Made by a program: the position numbers and the translations under genes
Assembly: GCF_913776295.1 (NCBI RefSeq)
Contig: NZ_CAJYOJ010000004.1
Span: 36,997-100,996 of the forward strand
Direction of reading: 5' to 3'
DNA: 64,000 nt
DNA from: an uncultured Pedobacter sp.
Lineage (GTDB): Bacteria > Bacteroidota > Bacteroidia > Sphingobacteriales > Sphingobacteriaceae
The notes under the pieces: generated by a model
Seen by the model: the letters and a program-made list of their open reading frames with translations, nothing else
Told to the model about the DNA's origin: nothing
Database searches by the model: none
Shown here: one piece after another, positions 7,787-16,270 of the stretch
Position numbering within the stretch: position 1 is the stretch's first letter
Layout: each line of letters begins with the position of its first letter

Positions 7787-9112
7787 ATGAACGCATTTGA
7801 AATAACAGGCGGAATTAAATTAAAAGGCGAAATCACTCCTCAAGGTGCCAAAAACGAAGCTTTACAGATTTTATCGGCGGTATTGCTTACCGAAAAGAAA
7901 GTAACCATCAGTAATATTCCAGATATTAAAGATGTAAATAAACTGATTGAACTACTTGGCGATTTGGGCGTTATTGTTGAACGCATGAATAAGGATACCT
8001 ATTCGTTTGAAGCCAAAAACATCGATTTAAATTTCTTTGAATCTGATACTTTTAAAGCCAAAGGAGGTGGTTTACGCGGTTCAATTATGATTGTTGGACC
8101 ATTATTGGCACGTTTTGGTAAGGCAGCAATCCCGAAACCAGGTGGCGATAAAATTGGTCGCAGAAGGTTGGATACCCACTTTATCGGTTTCGAAAAACTG
8201 GGTGCAAAGTTCGTTTACGACAGCAAAAAAGCTTTCTTTAATGTTGATGCTACCAATTTAAAAGGCGCTTACATTCTGTTAGATGAAGCCTCGGTAACCG
8301 GAACGGCAAACATTGTGATGGCCGCTGTTTTAGCCAAAGGTACTACTACCATTTACAATGCGGCCTGCGAACCCTACTTACAACAACTTTGTAAAATGCT
8401 GAACCGCATGGGTGCAAAAATTTCGGGCATTGGTTCTAATTTATTAACTATTGAAGGCGTAAAGGTTTTAGGCGGAACCGAGCACAGAATGTTGCCGGAT
8501 ATGATCGAAATTGGTTCTTTTATTGGTATGGCTGCGATGACAGAATCAGAAATTACCATTAAAGATGTTTGTTATGATGAACTTGGGGTAATACCGGAGG
8601 TCTTCAAAAAACTGGGGATCAAACTAGAGCGTCGTGGCGATGATATTTATGTCCCCTCGCAAAAACACTATGAAATCGATACGTTTATCGATGGTTCTAT
8701 TTTAACCATTGCCGATTCACCATGGCCAGGCTTTACGCCTGACTTATTGAGCATTGTTTTGGTTGTAGCTACACAGGCAAAAGGAAACGTACTCATTCAC
8801 CAGAAAATGTTCGAAAGCCGCTTATTCTTTGTGGATAAACTGATTGATATGGGCGCACAGATTATTCTTTGCGATCCGCACCGTGCTACGGTTAATGGTA
8901 TTGATAAAAAATACAAACTTCGCGGAATCAGCATGACTTCTCCAGATATCAGAGCCGGGGTTTCCTTGTTAATTGCAGCTTTATCAGCAGAGGGTAAATC
9001 AACCATTTACAATATAGAACAGATTGAACGTGGTTACCAGGATATCGACACCCGTTTACGGGCATTAGGTGCGCAAATTAAACGTGTAAATGCGGATGCA
9101 CCGAGCCATTAA
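7787..9112 (+). CDS. murA: UDP-N-acetylglucosamine 1-carboxyvinyltransferase (MurA), Asp-type active site
   Basis: 441 residues from the ATG of MNAFEITGG; an in-frame TTG at 7763 lies in repeat sequence and is not used. It transfers enolpyruvate from PEP to UDP-GlcNAc, the first committed step of peptidoglycan synthesis. The substrate lysine motif QGAKNEAL is at the N terminus, and the EPSP-synthase-like two-domain repeat is complete. In the active-site loop PGGDKIGRRRLDTHF, Asp121 stands where most MurA enzymes have the catalytic Cys that fosfomycin alkylates. Asp at this position is known to retain activity and give fosfomycin resistance, as in mycobacteria and chlamydiae. It ends at a strong hairpin. 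Confidence 0.95.
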   Translation: MNAFEITGGIKLKGEITPQGAKNEALQILSAVLLTEKKVTISNIPDIKDVNKLIELLGDLGVIVERMNKDTYSFEAKNIDLNFFESDTFKAKGGGLRGSIMIVGPLLARFGKAAIPKPGGDKIGRRRLDTHFIGFEKLGAKFVYDSKKAFFNVDATNLKGAYILLDEASVTGTANIVMAAVLAKGTTTIYNAACEPYLQQLCKMLNRMGAKISGIGSNLLTIEGVKVLGGTEHRMLPDMIEIGSFIGMAAMTESEITIKDVCYDELGVIPEVFKKLGIKLERRGDDIYVPSQKHYEIDTFIDGSILTIADSPWPGFTPDLLSIVLVVATQAKGNVLIHQKMFESRLFFVDKLIDMGAQIILCDPHRATVNGIDKKYKLRGISMTSPDIRAGVSLLIAALSAEGKSTIYNIEQIERGYQDIDTRLRALGAQIKRVNADAPSH

Positions 9113-9118
9113 AAACGT

Positions 9119-9153
9119 GAAAGGCAGAAGGTTTAAGGCTTAAGGTAGAACCC
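9119..9153 (+). repeat. Heptad-periodic sequence after murA
   Basis: GAAAGGC, AGAAGGT, TTAAGGC, TTAAGGT, AGAACCC in exact 7-nt register, starting 7 bp after the murA stop. Confidence 0.75.
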
Positions 9154-9175
9154 AAAGAGACAATAGCATAACGAG

Positions 9176-9210
9176 AAACGCCCCGGTAAAAATTTACCAG
9201 GGCGTTTTCT
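9176..9210 (+). terminator. Rho-independent terminator of murA
   Basis: AAACGCCCCGGTAAA pairs with TTTACCAGGGCGTTT around an AA loop with one mismatch, followed by a T-rich tail. It can also act on the opposite strand. Confidence 0.8.
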
Positions 9211-9230
9211 ATGGTTAGCATATAAGGAGA

Positions 9231-9362
9231 ATCGTCATGCTGAATTCATTTTACAAGTAGATATGATGTTTTCAATTGCCTTGTAGCTACTTCGTGGTCA
9301 GCATCTATCCTTTCTTAAGACCTTGAAATAAATCCGATGCCTATCGGATCAGGGTGACGACT
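9231..9362. repeat. Dispersed element with GTCATGCTGAA and GGGTGACG ends
   Basis: The gap between murA and the CBS gene has no coding frame. It starts with GTCATGCTGAATTC, contains TCAGCATCTATCC and ends with GATCAGGGTGACGA, a recurring intergenic pattern in Bacteroidota with ends complementary over a few bases. The boundaries are approximate. Confidence 0.35.
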
Positions 9363-9460
9363 TTGGAATACGCTAGCTAGTCGGGATTTGCAATCCCGTT
9401 TTTCAGGTGATAGCAGGAATTACATCATTGTCCAGTTCACATCTTACATGTTACATCTCA

Positions 9461-10822
9461 CTACCCCGATATCGCGTTGATAATATCATACTGCGTGATA
9501 ATCTCAATTTTACCCATTTCATCTTCCACTAAAACTGCCGAATTTTCTTTGTTAATTAAGGAAGAAATTTTATCAATAGAAGTATTCAGATCAACAAACG
9601 GGAAGGTAGCCGTCATAATTTCAGAGATCGGAGCTGACTTTAATCCCGGATTTTCCAATAAGGCACTTAAAATATCACTTTCGGCTACTTTACCCACAAT
9701 CATCCCCTGCTGTGTTACCGGGATTTGAGAGATATTCATTGATTTAATGGTATTAATGGCCTCAAGCACCGTTTTTTGAGCGTCAAGGGTTACAATCTCT
9801 GCGCTTTCTTTTTTAGACAAGATTGATTTTGCGGTTAGTTTTTCATCCTGTAAAAATCCACGTTCACGTAACCAATCTTCATTGTACATTTTACCCATGT
9901 AACGGCTGCCATGGTCGTGAAAAATAACCACCACTACATCTTCCGGCTTGAGTTTATCTTTTAACTGAATTAAGCCACCAATGGCAGCACCGGCAGAGTT
10001 ACCCACAAAAATACCCTCTTTACGTGCAATATCGCGGGTCATTAAAGCAGCATCTTTATCCGTCACTTTTTCAAATAAGTCAATCACATCAAAATTCACA
10101 TTTGCCGGCAGAAAATCTTCGCCAATACCTTCGGTGATATAAGGATAAATTTCATCCTTATCAAAAATACCCGTCTCCTTGTATTTTTTGAAAACCGAAC
10201 CATAGGTATCAATGCCCCAGACTTTAATGTCAGGATTTTTTTCTTTCAGATATTTCCCGGTTCCGGAAATGGTTCCACCTGTACCCACGCCTACCACCAG
10301 ATGCGTAATTTTACCTTCTGTCTGCGCCCATATTTCCGGGCCAGTTTGTTCATAATGCGCCTGAGAGTTGGCTAAATTATCATACTGATTGGGTTTCCAT
10401 GAATTTGGAACCTCGCGTTCTAAACGTGAAGAAACAGAATAATACGAACGGGGATCTTCAGGTTCAACGTTTGTAGGACAAACGATTACCTCAGCACCAA
10501 AAGCACGTAAAGCATCTACCTTCTCCTTCGATTGTTTATCCGTTGTGGTAAAAATACATTTATAACCTTTAATAATGGCGGCCATAGCAAGGCCCATACC
10601 GGTATTTCCGGATGTCCCTTCAATAATGGTTCCTCCCGGTTTTAGCTTACCACTTTTCTCCGCATCTTCGATCATTTTAACCGCCATACGGTCTTTAATG
10701 GAATTGCCGGGATTAGTAGTCTCTATTTTTGCCAGGATTGTTCCCGGAACTCCCTTTGTTATCGTATTTAATTTAACCAAAGGCGTATTGCCTATCGTTT
10801 CTAAAATATTATTGTACCACAT
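9461..10822 (-). CDS. Cystathionine beta-synthase (PLP domain plus C-terminal CBS pair)
   Basis: 453 residues from MWYNNILETIG; an upstream ATG would add 8 residues ahead of a -7 box and is unlikely. Condenses serine and homocysteine to cystathionine in transsulfuration. The fold-type II PLP domain (about 1-320) has IGNTPLVKL, the Schiff-base Lys in NPGNSIKDRMA, the substrate loop EGTSGNTG and the phosphate-binding GVGTGGTISGTG. Residues about 335-453 form two CBS motifs (MNISQIPVTQQGMIVGKV and NSAVLVEDEMGKIEII), usually regulatory. Length and order match Bacteroidota and eukaryotic CBS rather than plain cysteine synthase, although a cysteine synthase with CBS domains cannot be fully excluded. 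Confidence 0.9.
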   Translation of the reverse strand: MWYNNILETIGNTPLVKLNTITKGVPGTILAKIETTNPGNSIKDRMAVKMIEDAEKSGKLKPGGTIIEGTSGNTGMGLAMAAIIKGYKCIFTTTDKQSKEKVDALRAFGAEVIVCPTNVEPEDPRSYYSVSSRLEREVPNSWKPNQYDNLANSQAHYEQTGPEIWAQTEGKITHLVVGVGTGGTISGTGKYLKEKNPDIKVWGIDTYGSVFKKYKETGIFDKDEIYPYITEGIGEDFLPANVNFDVIDLFEKVTDKDAALMTRDIARKEGIFVGNSAGAAIGGLIQLKDKLKPEDVVVVIFHDHGSRYMGKMYNEDWLRERGFLQDEKLTAKSILSKKESAEIVTLDAQKTVLEAINTIKSMNISQIPVTQQGMIVGKVAESDILSALLENPGLKSAPISEIMTATFPFVDLNTSIDKISSLINKENSAVLVEDEMGKIEIITQYDIINAISG

Positions 10823-10827
10823 GTTTA

Positions 10828-10835
10828 CAAAATTA
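10828..10835 (-). promoter_or_regulatory. -7 box TAATTTTG of the CBS gene, leaderless arrangement
   Basis: TAATTTTG on the minus strand ends about 5 nt before the ATG, so the mRNA would start at the start codon. A TTTG lies 22 nt further upstream, slightly beyond the usual distance. Confidence 0.5.
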
Positions 10836-11043
10836 AGCAAAGGCATTAACTATTTTACAAACTATATTTTATTTAAAACATAATTTTAAAAAGTAAAAAA
10901 TAAAAGAATTTAATTCTATAATCTATAATTATGATAGGCATTATAGATTGATTATTGGGTAAAATACCATTTCGGTTACAGGTACTTTGCCTATGTTAAG
11001 TATACCAAATTAAAATCTAGTTACGCATTGTTTCGTTTGAGAT

Positions 11044-12141
11044 TTAAGCCAATTTATAAATTTTCCCCGGCAAAGACACAATTATGCCCTGCATCTCTAA
11101 GGTCAGAATCACAATGGCGAGTTTACTTTGCTGAATATTCAAATGATGGGAAAGCTCATCTATTGAAAGCTGACCATTTTGTAAAGCATCAATAACCCGT
11201 TGTTCATTAGGGGTAAGACTTAATTGTAAGGTAGTTTGTTGCGTATTGTGTTTAATCTTTATTTCATCATCCCAGCCCAGATAATAAATCAGGTCGTTAA
11301 CATTGGTGATCAATCCCGCTCTGTTGGTTTTGATCAGGAAATTACATCCTTCCGAAAAAACGTCATTTGTTCGGCCAGGAAAAGCATATACATCTTTATT
11401 ATAGGAATTTGCGATTTCTGCGGTAATTAAGGCACCTCCTTTTATTGATGCTTCAACTACAATTGTAGCATCTGCAATACCTGCAATAATGCGGTTTCTT
11501 TGCGGAAAATTGGGCCGGTCGGGATTGGTAAGGATGGGAAATTCGGTAAGCAGCCCCCCGTTCAAAACCATTTTCTGTGCAACCGTTTTATGGATTTTTG
11601 GATACATCCGGTCTAAGCCATGGCCAAGTACGCCAACGGTAGCGATCTGATTGGCCAGACATTCTTTGTGAGTGGTTACATCAATGCCATATGCGAGTCC
11701 GCTAACAATTAAAACATGGTATGGTGCTAAAACTTCGCACAACTCTTTGCAAAGATTTTTACCATAATTTGTTGCATTACGGGTTCCAACAACGCTGATG
11801 ATACGAGGCTGGTTAAAATCAACGGTACCTTTTGCATAAAGCAATATGGGTGAATCGATACAATTCTTTAACCTTTTAGGATATTTTTCGTCTGAAAAAA
11901 ACAATACCTCTATCCCATGTTTTTCCACAAAATCCAATTCCTGCCTGGCCCTGGTCAGCGCATCGGTACCGCGAATAGCTTCAATTGTTTTTTCTCCAAC
12001 GCCCGGAATCTGCAGGAGCTGCTTTTTGCTTGCCGAAAATATATTTTCGGCACTTCCGCAGTAGGCCAGCAGGTTTTTGGCCGTTACCGGACCAATGGAT
12101 TTAATAAAAGTTAAGGCAATTTTATGTAGCGTGCTCATCAT
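11044..12141 (-). CDS. dprA: DNA processing protein DprA (Smf)
   Basis: 365 residues. DprA loads RecA onto incoming single-stranded DNA during natural transformation. Domains in order: N-terminal helix-hairpin-helix region (SIGPVTAKNLLAYCG, IPGVGEKTIEAI; about 1-60), the Rossmann-like DprA core (ISVVGTRNATNYGKNL, VSGLAYGIDVTTHKECL, GVLGHGLDRMYP, FPQRNRIIAGIADATIVVEAS; about 75-290), and a C-terminal winged helix (about 305-365). The SGLA.GID and GLD.YP signatures are intact, so it should work. An ATG one codon downstream is an equally possible start. It is followed closely by no gene on its strand; the upstream neighbour is a small hypothetical gene. Confidence 0.94.
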   Translation of the reverse strand: MMSTLHKIALTFIKSIGPVTAKNLLAYCGSAENIFSASKKQLLQIPGVGEKTIEAIRGTDALTRARQELDFVEKHGIEVLFFSDEKYPKRLKNCIDSPILLYAKGTVDFNQPRIISVVGTRNATNYGKNLCKELCEVLAPYHVLIVSGLAYGIDVTTHKECLANQIATVGVLGHGLDRMYPKIHKTVAQKMVLNGGLLTEFPILTNPDRPNFPQRNRIIAGIADATIVVEASIKGGALITAEIANSYNKDVYAFPGRTNDVFSEGCNFLIKTNRAGLITNVNDLIYYLGWDDEIKIKHNTQQTTLQLSLTPNEQRVIDALQNGQLSIDELSHHLNIQQSKLAIVILTLEMQGIIVSLPGKIYKLA

Positions 12142-12189
12142 CTAATAAGGTTAAATAAATTCGGGATGATTTATTTCCTTAAGGCAAGC

Positions 12190-12456
12190 TTAAAAATCGA
12201 TATCAATTAAACTTTTTAATGGAATATGAATATTGTTTTTTAGCTGAATATATTTCTCTGTTACCGCCCAAACGGTAGTATCAACACGTTTCGGGCCGAT
12301 GGTGGTATTAAAAGTAATGACGGCTTTTGATTTAAATTCATTACCTAATCTTTGTGCTTCATCAAGTTTGGTTTGCAGTTCCTGAGAATGATCTTCCTTC
12401 GCGTTGATAATATTTAAATAACTGATGTGTTCCTTTTCTACAATTTCTATCGGCAT
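12190..12456 (-). CDS. Small conserved-looking protein of unknown function
   Basis: 88 residues, acidic to neutral, no signal peptide and no membrane segment. The pattern alternates short strands and one helix (DHSQELQTKLDEAQRLGNEFKSKAVITF), followed by TTVWAVTEKYIQLKNNIHIPLKSLIDIDF, which looks like a small beta-barrel end. Codon usage is like its neighbours. It lies 48 bp upstream of dprA on the same strand and may be co-transcribed with it. I do not recognise a family. Confidence 0.65.
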   Translation of the reverse strand: MPIEIVEKEHISYLNIINAKEDHSQELQTKLDEAQRLGNEFKSKAVITFNTTIGPKRVDTTVWAVTEKYIQLKNNIHIPLKSLIDIDF

Positions 12457-12547
12457 GGCTCTCTTTAACGATTAATGTTAAACAAGCTTATCAAATTTTT
12501 ATAAAAAAAGCAATACCTATTTACTCAAAAATTGTAATTAATATATA

Positions 12548-12588
12548 AAAAGGGCCGGTTTTAAAATACAAAACCGGCCCTTTTAGTA
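12548..12588 (-). terminator. Strong terminator of the S41 peptidase operon
   Basis: Perfect 15-bp stem AAAAGGGCCGGTTTT / AAAACCGGCCCTTTT with a 7-nt loop, with A and T tracts at both ends, so it may act in both directions. It lies 16 bp beyond the S41 stop codon. Confidence 0.88.
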
Positions 12589-12603
12589 CAAAATATGCGT
12601 CAG

Positions 12604-14091
12604 TTATTTAAACTTCAGTTTTCTGGTTTCAACCATTCCTTTGAACTCGTGATCGAGTTTTTCGTTAGCTGTATCTGTCTGTTGTCTACCGATGCCGGAA
12701 GTACTGCTAATGAGGTTATCTTTAGCCAGTGCAGAGAAATTATTATTTGCAGAATAGTACAGCGCCTGAGCCAGCATTTTTTCTGATGGGTCACCAAAAT
12801 CCCTGGTCAGGTCATCTGAAACATCTTTGTCAACGGTCATGCCCGCAAAATAATCGCCCTGATCTAACTGATTTTTAGTTTGGAACTGCGGAATGTACAA
12901 ATCATTTTTATCAATTCGGATCGAAAAGAAACCTACGGGTTTGCCATAAGTGGTTTTACCGATTAACTTCACATCTAATACCGGTTTTAAATTATTGATT
13001 AATAATTCGCTGGCAGAAGCGGTGCCACTGGTAACCAGGAAATAGACGCGTGTTAACCCATTTAAAGATCCACGTTTGGCAAAAACTTCCTGATTGCCCG
13101 CTGCTATGGTAGGCTTATAGGAATAATCGAAATAGGAATAAAGCCTGGTTACACCATCATTCCCCTTAGCGTAAAATTTCTGGTTCTGTAAGATAGTTGC
13201 ATTACCATCCTGCATGGTTTTGGTCCAGTAAGTCGTGTACATCACTTTACCATTTTGCGCAGGGGGTGCAATTAAGTTGGTAAACAATTCGGAAGTAGCC
13301 ACAGAGCCGCCACCGTTATACCTTAAATCTACCACCAGCTCGGTAACGCCATCTGTAGTAAATTTCGAAAAAGCAGCATCTAAAGCAGCAGTAGCATTGG
13401 TGGTAAAACTGTTAAATACAATATAGCCTACTTTTTTTGCGCCAACTGTATAAGTATTCGTAAATAAAACAGGGTTGATGTTGTAGCTGGCGCGGTTAAT
13501 AACGATATCCTGTGTGCCGCCACCGGGTTTTACAAAGGTTAGTGAAATTGAAGGGTTATCGCCAAATATAGAAGCATTTAAGTTGGCAATATCGGCACTT
13601 GATCTTGAAGTACCACCTCCATTAACTTTAGTAAGCTGATAACCACGCTTTAGACCTTTTAAATCAGCAGGAGATCCTGGATAAACATATTTAACCCGCA
13701 AAAGGTCAGATCCATCGAAATTAGCAGAAAAACCATAATCTTCACCTGCCCCACTAAGCTGACTGGCTACCGATCCGTCATCAATAAAAGAATATTTATC
13801 TTTTCCGCCAGTACTCGGCAAAGCTTTAATTGCTGCAATAACTGCATTGTTTGAGCTATATTTCCTTGGATTAAAGGTATCGTAACCTGGCATGCCCACG
13901 TTCCAATAATATGTTTGCTGTGCATAAAGATAAATCGAATCTTTGGTTAATTCATCCCTTGTTCCTGATGCACCTTGCGGCACACTTTCTTTATCAGGAG
14001 TGTTACTCGATTTTTTACATGATGCGGTAAACCCAAGCACAATAATCAAAGCACAGAAAAATGTGTTCTGTGAAATAAATTTTTTAAGCAT
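12604..14091 (-). CDS. S41-family (C-terminal processing type) serine peptidase, lipoprotein
   Basis: 495 residues. Signal peptide with lipobox FTASC (Cys near residue 25) predicts a lipid-anchored periplasmic protein. A PDZ-like segment (about 120-200: SPADLKGLKRGYQLTKVNG) precedes the S41 core with VDLRYNGGGSV, the Ser in VTSGTASASELLIN and the Lys in IGKTTYGKPVG, the expected Ser/Lys dyad. It should cut periplasmic or envelope proteins near their C termini; substrates are unknown. Last gene of a tight operon (2 bp after the HAD-like gene), which links it to two cytoplasmic proteins of unclear role. Confidence 0.88.
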   Translation of the reverse strand: MLKKFISQNTFFCALIIVLGFTASCKKSSNTPDKESVPQGASGTRDELTKDSIYLYAQQTYYWNVGMPGYDTFNPRKYSSNNAVIAAIKALPSTGGKDKYSFIDDGSVASQLSGAGEDYGFSANFDGSDLLRVKYVYPGSPADLKGLKRGYQLTKVNGGGTSRSSADIANLNASIFGDNPSISLTFVKPGGGTQDIVINRASYNINPVLFTNTYTVGAKKVGYIVFNSFTTNATAALDAAFSKFTTDGVTELVVDLRYNGGGSVATSELFTNLIAPPAQNGKVMYTTYWTKTMQDGNATILQNQKFYAKGNDGVTRLYSYFDYSYKPTIAAGNQEVFAKRGSLNGLTRVYFLVTSGTASASELLINNLKPVLDVKLIGKTTYGKPVGFFSIRIDKNDLYIPQFQTKNQLDQGDYFAGMTVDKDVSDDLTRDFGDPSEKMLAQALYYSANNNFSALAKDNLISSTSGIGRQQTDTANEKLDHEFKGMVETRKLKFK

Positions 14092-14093
14092 AC

Positions 14094-14702
14094 TTATTTG
14101 TAAATTTCTAATGATACAATATACTGCAAATTAATTGATTTGGATTGTTGCTCATCAAATTTATTTGCACCAACAACTAACGCCTGGTTCACCAATAAAT
14201 TGTTGTCATTTAATATGTTCTGAAAAATTTCTGCTTTAGGCTGTCCCAGCTCATCAACAAAGTACACGGTAAGATACTGCTCCAGTCCATTCCATTCGGT
14301 TTGCTTAATTTTATTAAGCTGTTGCTCAGGATTACCCGCCGTTACAATAATGATTTTTTTCCGGTCTACCACGAGGTTCTGCATAAATCCGAGCATGTTT
14401 TTATAAAGCAATAGCTTTAAAGGCAAACGGGCATTTTGGTGCAGCAAATTGAAATTGTACTCATATTTATGATCAATGCCAAACTGCGTCGCAGTTTTTT
14501 CAAAAAGCCTATCAGCACCACTCACCTCATATTCGCTACGCATAAACTCCAGAATGGGTTGCGCATTTTTTTGCTCGGTATACTCTATAAATTGGGCAAA
14601 CAGATAATAAACCTGCAGTAAATAATCTTTCTCCGGAAATAGCACATCATCCAGCTCAAAAATTACCAGCTGCTTATCTTTAGCATATAGGCTTGCTTCC
14701 AT
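14094..14702 (-). CDS. HAD-superfamily-like protein, probably without phosphatase activity
   Basis: 202 residues with the layout of a HAD hydrolase: motif I region LVIFELDDVLFPEKDY, a helical cap (about 30-100), motif II IIIVTAGNP (Thr), and a Lys in GQPKAEIF for motif III. The motif I nucleophile Asp is Glu16, and the motif IV acidic pair is replaced by VVGANKFDEQQ. Because the Asp nucleophile forms the phosphoenzyme, its loss suggests a binding or regulatory role; this is inference. It lies 1 bp downstream of the pre-ATP-grasp gene and 2 bp upstream of the S41 gene. Confidence 0.7.
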   Translation of the reverse strand: MEASLYAKDKQLVIFELDDVLFPEKDYLLQVYYLFAQFIEYTEQKNAQPILEFMRSEYEVSGADRLFEKTATQFGIDHKYEYNFNLLHQNARLPLKLLLYKNMLGFMQNLVVDRKKIIIVTAGNPEQQLNKIKQTEWNGLEQYLTVYFVDELGQPKAEIFQNILNDNNLLVNQALVVGANKFDEQQSKSINLQYIVSLEIYK

Positions 14703-14703
14703 A

Positions 14704-15183
14704 TTAAATTATAAAAAGTTTTAGTTCATCATCGGCGATATTATACCCAAACACACCATTCAATTTTTCATCAGTTCTGACAAAAATTTCTTCCCCGCTG
14801 GCAAAAATGCATTCGCCTGACACAAAAACAGCAAAATTTTGATATGCAGTTGCTCCATTGGCCAGATAGCCGGCTATTAAACTCGCATCAGGCAATAAAA
14901 CCTGAATGCCATATTCGCCAAAAAGTACAGCCGATTTAGCGATTGGTTCCACTTCAAATTGGTGGAGCGGGATAATGGAATCAATCCCCTCTGTTATGCA
15001 AAAATTTAATAGAATATGGGCGATGCTTTCTTTGTTGAGCTGTCCCAGCGATGAAAAAGCATAGTTTTCGGTAACCATTCCCGGAACATCCCCGTAATCA
15101 GCCAATAAAACAAAATGAGTAGGAAAAGCTTTCATCAGCTTTAATGCTTTTGCATGATTGCCACCTGTAATGAGTATTTTCAA
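14704..15183 (-). CDS. Stand-alone pre-ATP-grasp-like domain protein
   Basis: 159 residues. It starts MKILITGGNHAKALKLMKAF, followed by a VLLADYGDVP strand-turn, a YAFSSLGQLNKESIAHILLNFC helix and DSIIPLHQFEVEPIAKSA, the pattern of the N-terminal Rossmann-like domain that precedes ATP-grasp ligase domains. The ATP-grasp part itself is absent: the protein ends about 50 residues after this domain and the next gene begins 1 bp later. Either a truncated ligase or a domain that acts on its own. The assignment rests on pattern only. Confidence 0.5.
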   Translation of the reverse strand: MKILITGGNHAKALKLMKAFPTHFVLLADYGDVPGMVTENYAFSSLGQLNKESIAHILLNFCITEGIDSIIPLHQFEVEPIAKSAVLFGEYGIQVLLPDASLIAGYLANGATAYQNFAVFVSGECIFASGEEIFVRTDEKLNGVFGYNIADDELKLFII

Positions 15184-15259
15184 AATTTAATGATTGAATG
15201 AATAAATAGTGAATGATTAAATGGATTTTCTATTTCTTAAAATCCACAGCCCTTTAATC

Positions 15260-15910
15260 TTAAACGATCAACCCGTCTTTCATCATTACCACCCTGTCAC
15301 TGGTTTTGGCCAGGTGTTCATTGTGCGTAACAATTACAAAAGTCTGGTGGAAATTATCGCGCAAACTCACAAATAATTGATGCAAGCCCGCGGCATTTTC
15401 GGAGTCTAAATTCCCCGAAGGCTCATCAGCCAATATAATGGAAGGATTATTGATCAACGCCCTTGCTATGGACACGCGTTGCTGTTCACCGCCCGACAAT
15501 TGGTTGGGTTTATGCTGTGCCCTATCTTTAAGTCCGAAAAGATCTAAAAGTTCAAGCGCTCTTGTTTCAGCCTGTTTTTTGCTGGTCTTGGCGATAAACG
15601 CAGGGATACAGATATTTTCGATGGCACTAAACTCTGGCAGTAAATGATGGAACTGAAACACAAAACCAATATTCTGATTTCGGAAATTACTCAACAGATC
15701 GCCATTCAGTTTATTGATAACCGTACCTTTTAATTCTACAGATCCTGCATCAGGCTTATCCAACGTACCTAAAATATGCAATAACGTACTTTTCCCGGCA
15801 CCAGATGGTCCAATGATACTCACGATCTCCCCTTTCTGTACTTCAAAATTTACTCCTTTTAAAATGTGTAGATTTCCGTACGATTTTCTGATTCCAGTGG
15901 CTTTTAGCAT
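15260..15910 (-). CDS. LolD-like ABC transporter ATPase
   Basis: 216 residues, a complete ATPase of the LolD/MacB class: Walker [13 protein letters not shown]-loop [18 protein letters not shown], signature [15 protein letters not shown], Walker [18 protein letters not shown]-loop VTHNEHLA. This class powers release of lipoproteins from the inner membrane (with LolC/E) or MacB-like export. No permease lies beside it, so the partner is elsewhere. It has its own spacer (76 bp) from the three-gene operon below. Confidence 0.85.
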   Translation of the reverse strand: MLKATGIRKSYGNLHILKGVNFEVQKGEIVSIIGPSGAGKSTLLHILGTLDKPDAGSVELKGTVINKLNGDLLSNFRNQNIGFVFQFHHLLPEFSAIENICIPAFIAKTSKKQAETRALELLDLFGLKDRAQHKPNQLSGGEQQRVSIARALINNPSIILADEPSGNLDSENAAGLHQLFVSLRDNFHQTFVIVTHNEHLAKTSDRVVMMKDGLIV

Positions 15911-16242
15911 GGTTCAAATTTAGTAAAATGGTTGGTTAGTTCAATAGTTTATTGGCCAATGGTTTATTGGTTCATAGTTGATGATTTATTAGTTCATATT
16001 TACTTTTTCCAATAGTTTAATCGTTTAATGACTCATGAATAATCGCCTAATAGCTGATTAGCTTACGCTTTAACTGACAATAGTTTATTGCTTATTGCAC
16101 ATTGATTATTAGACAATTATTAATAAATGTATCTCTTGAATATTCAGACTATCAACCATGAACGATGTGACCATTAACCAACTACTAACCTACCATTAAC
16201 CAACAAAATTGAAAAAAGATTTGGAGGAGTAAATTTTATATT
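15911..16242. repeat. AT-rich, roughly 7-8-nt periodic spacer
   Basis: No coding frame. About 15930-16090 repeats variants of ATAGTTT and ATTGGTT in near 7-nt register (AATAGTTT, ATTGGCC, ATGGTTT, ATTGGTTC, ATAGTTG, ATGATTT). The remainder is plain AT-rich sequence up to the operator. Confidence 0.45.
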
Positions 16243-16261
16243 TAACTTTGAAAAACAAAGT
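16243..16261 (+). promoter_or_regulatory. -7 box TAACTTTG overlapped by an ACTTTG-N5-CAAAGT operator
   Basis: TAACTTTG (16243-16250) is a perfect TAnnTTTG box. It shares its last bases with the exact dyad ACTTTG AAAAA CAAAGT (16245-16261), 10 bp before the ATG at 16271. A protein bound to the dyad would block polymerase. The same dyad recurs at 17226. Confidence 0.65.
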
Positions 16262-16270
16262 ACTTTTAAA

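Noticed and set aside
14094-15183. Frameshifted single ATP-grasp/HAD fusion
   Set aside because: The two proteins have proper separate ends and starts with a 1-bp gap, and no ATP-grasp core is found in any frame between them.
15911-16242. Small RNA gene in the AT-rich gap
   Set aside because: No terminator hairpin with U tract and no promoter pair; the sequence is periodic low-complexity DNA.
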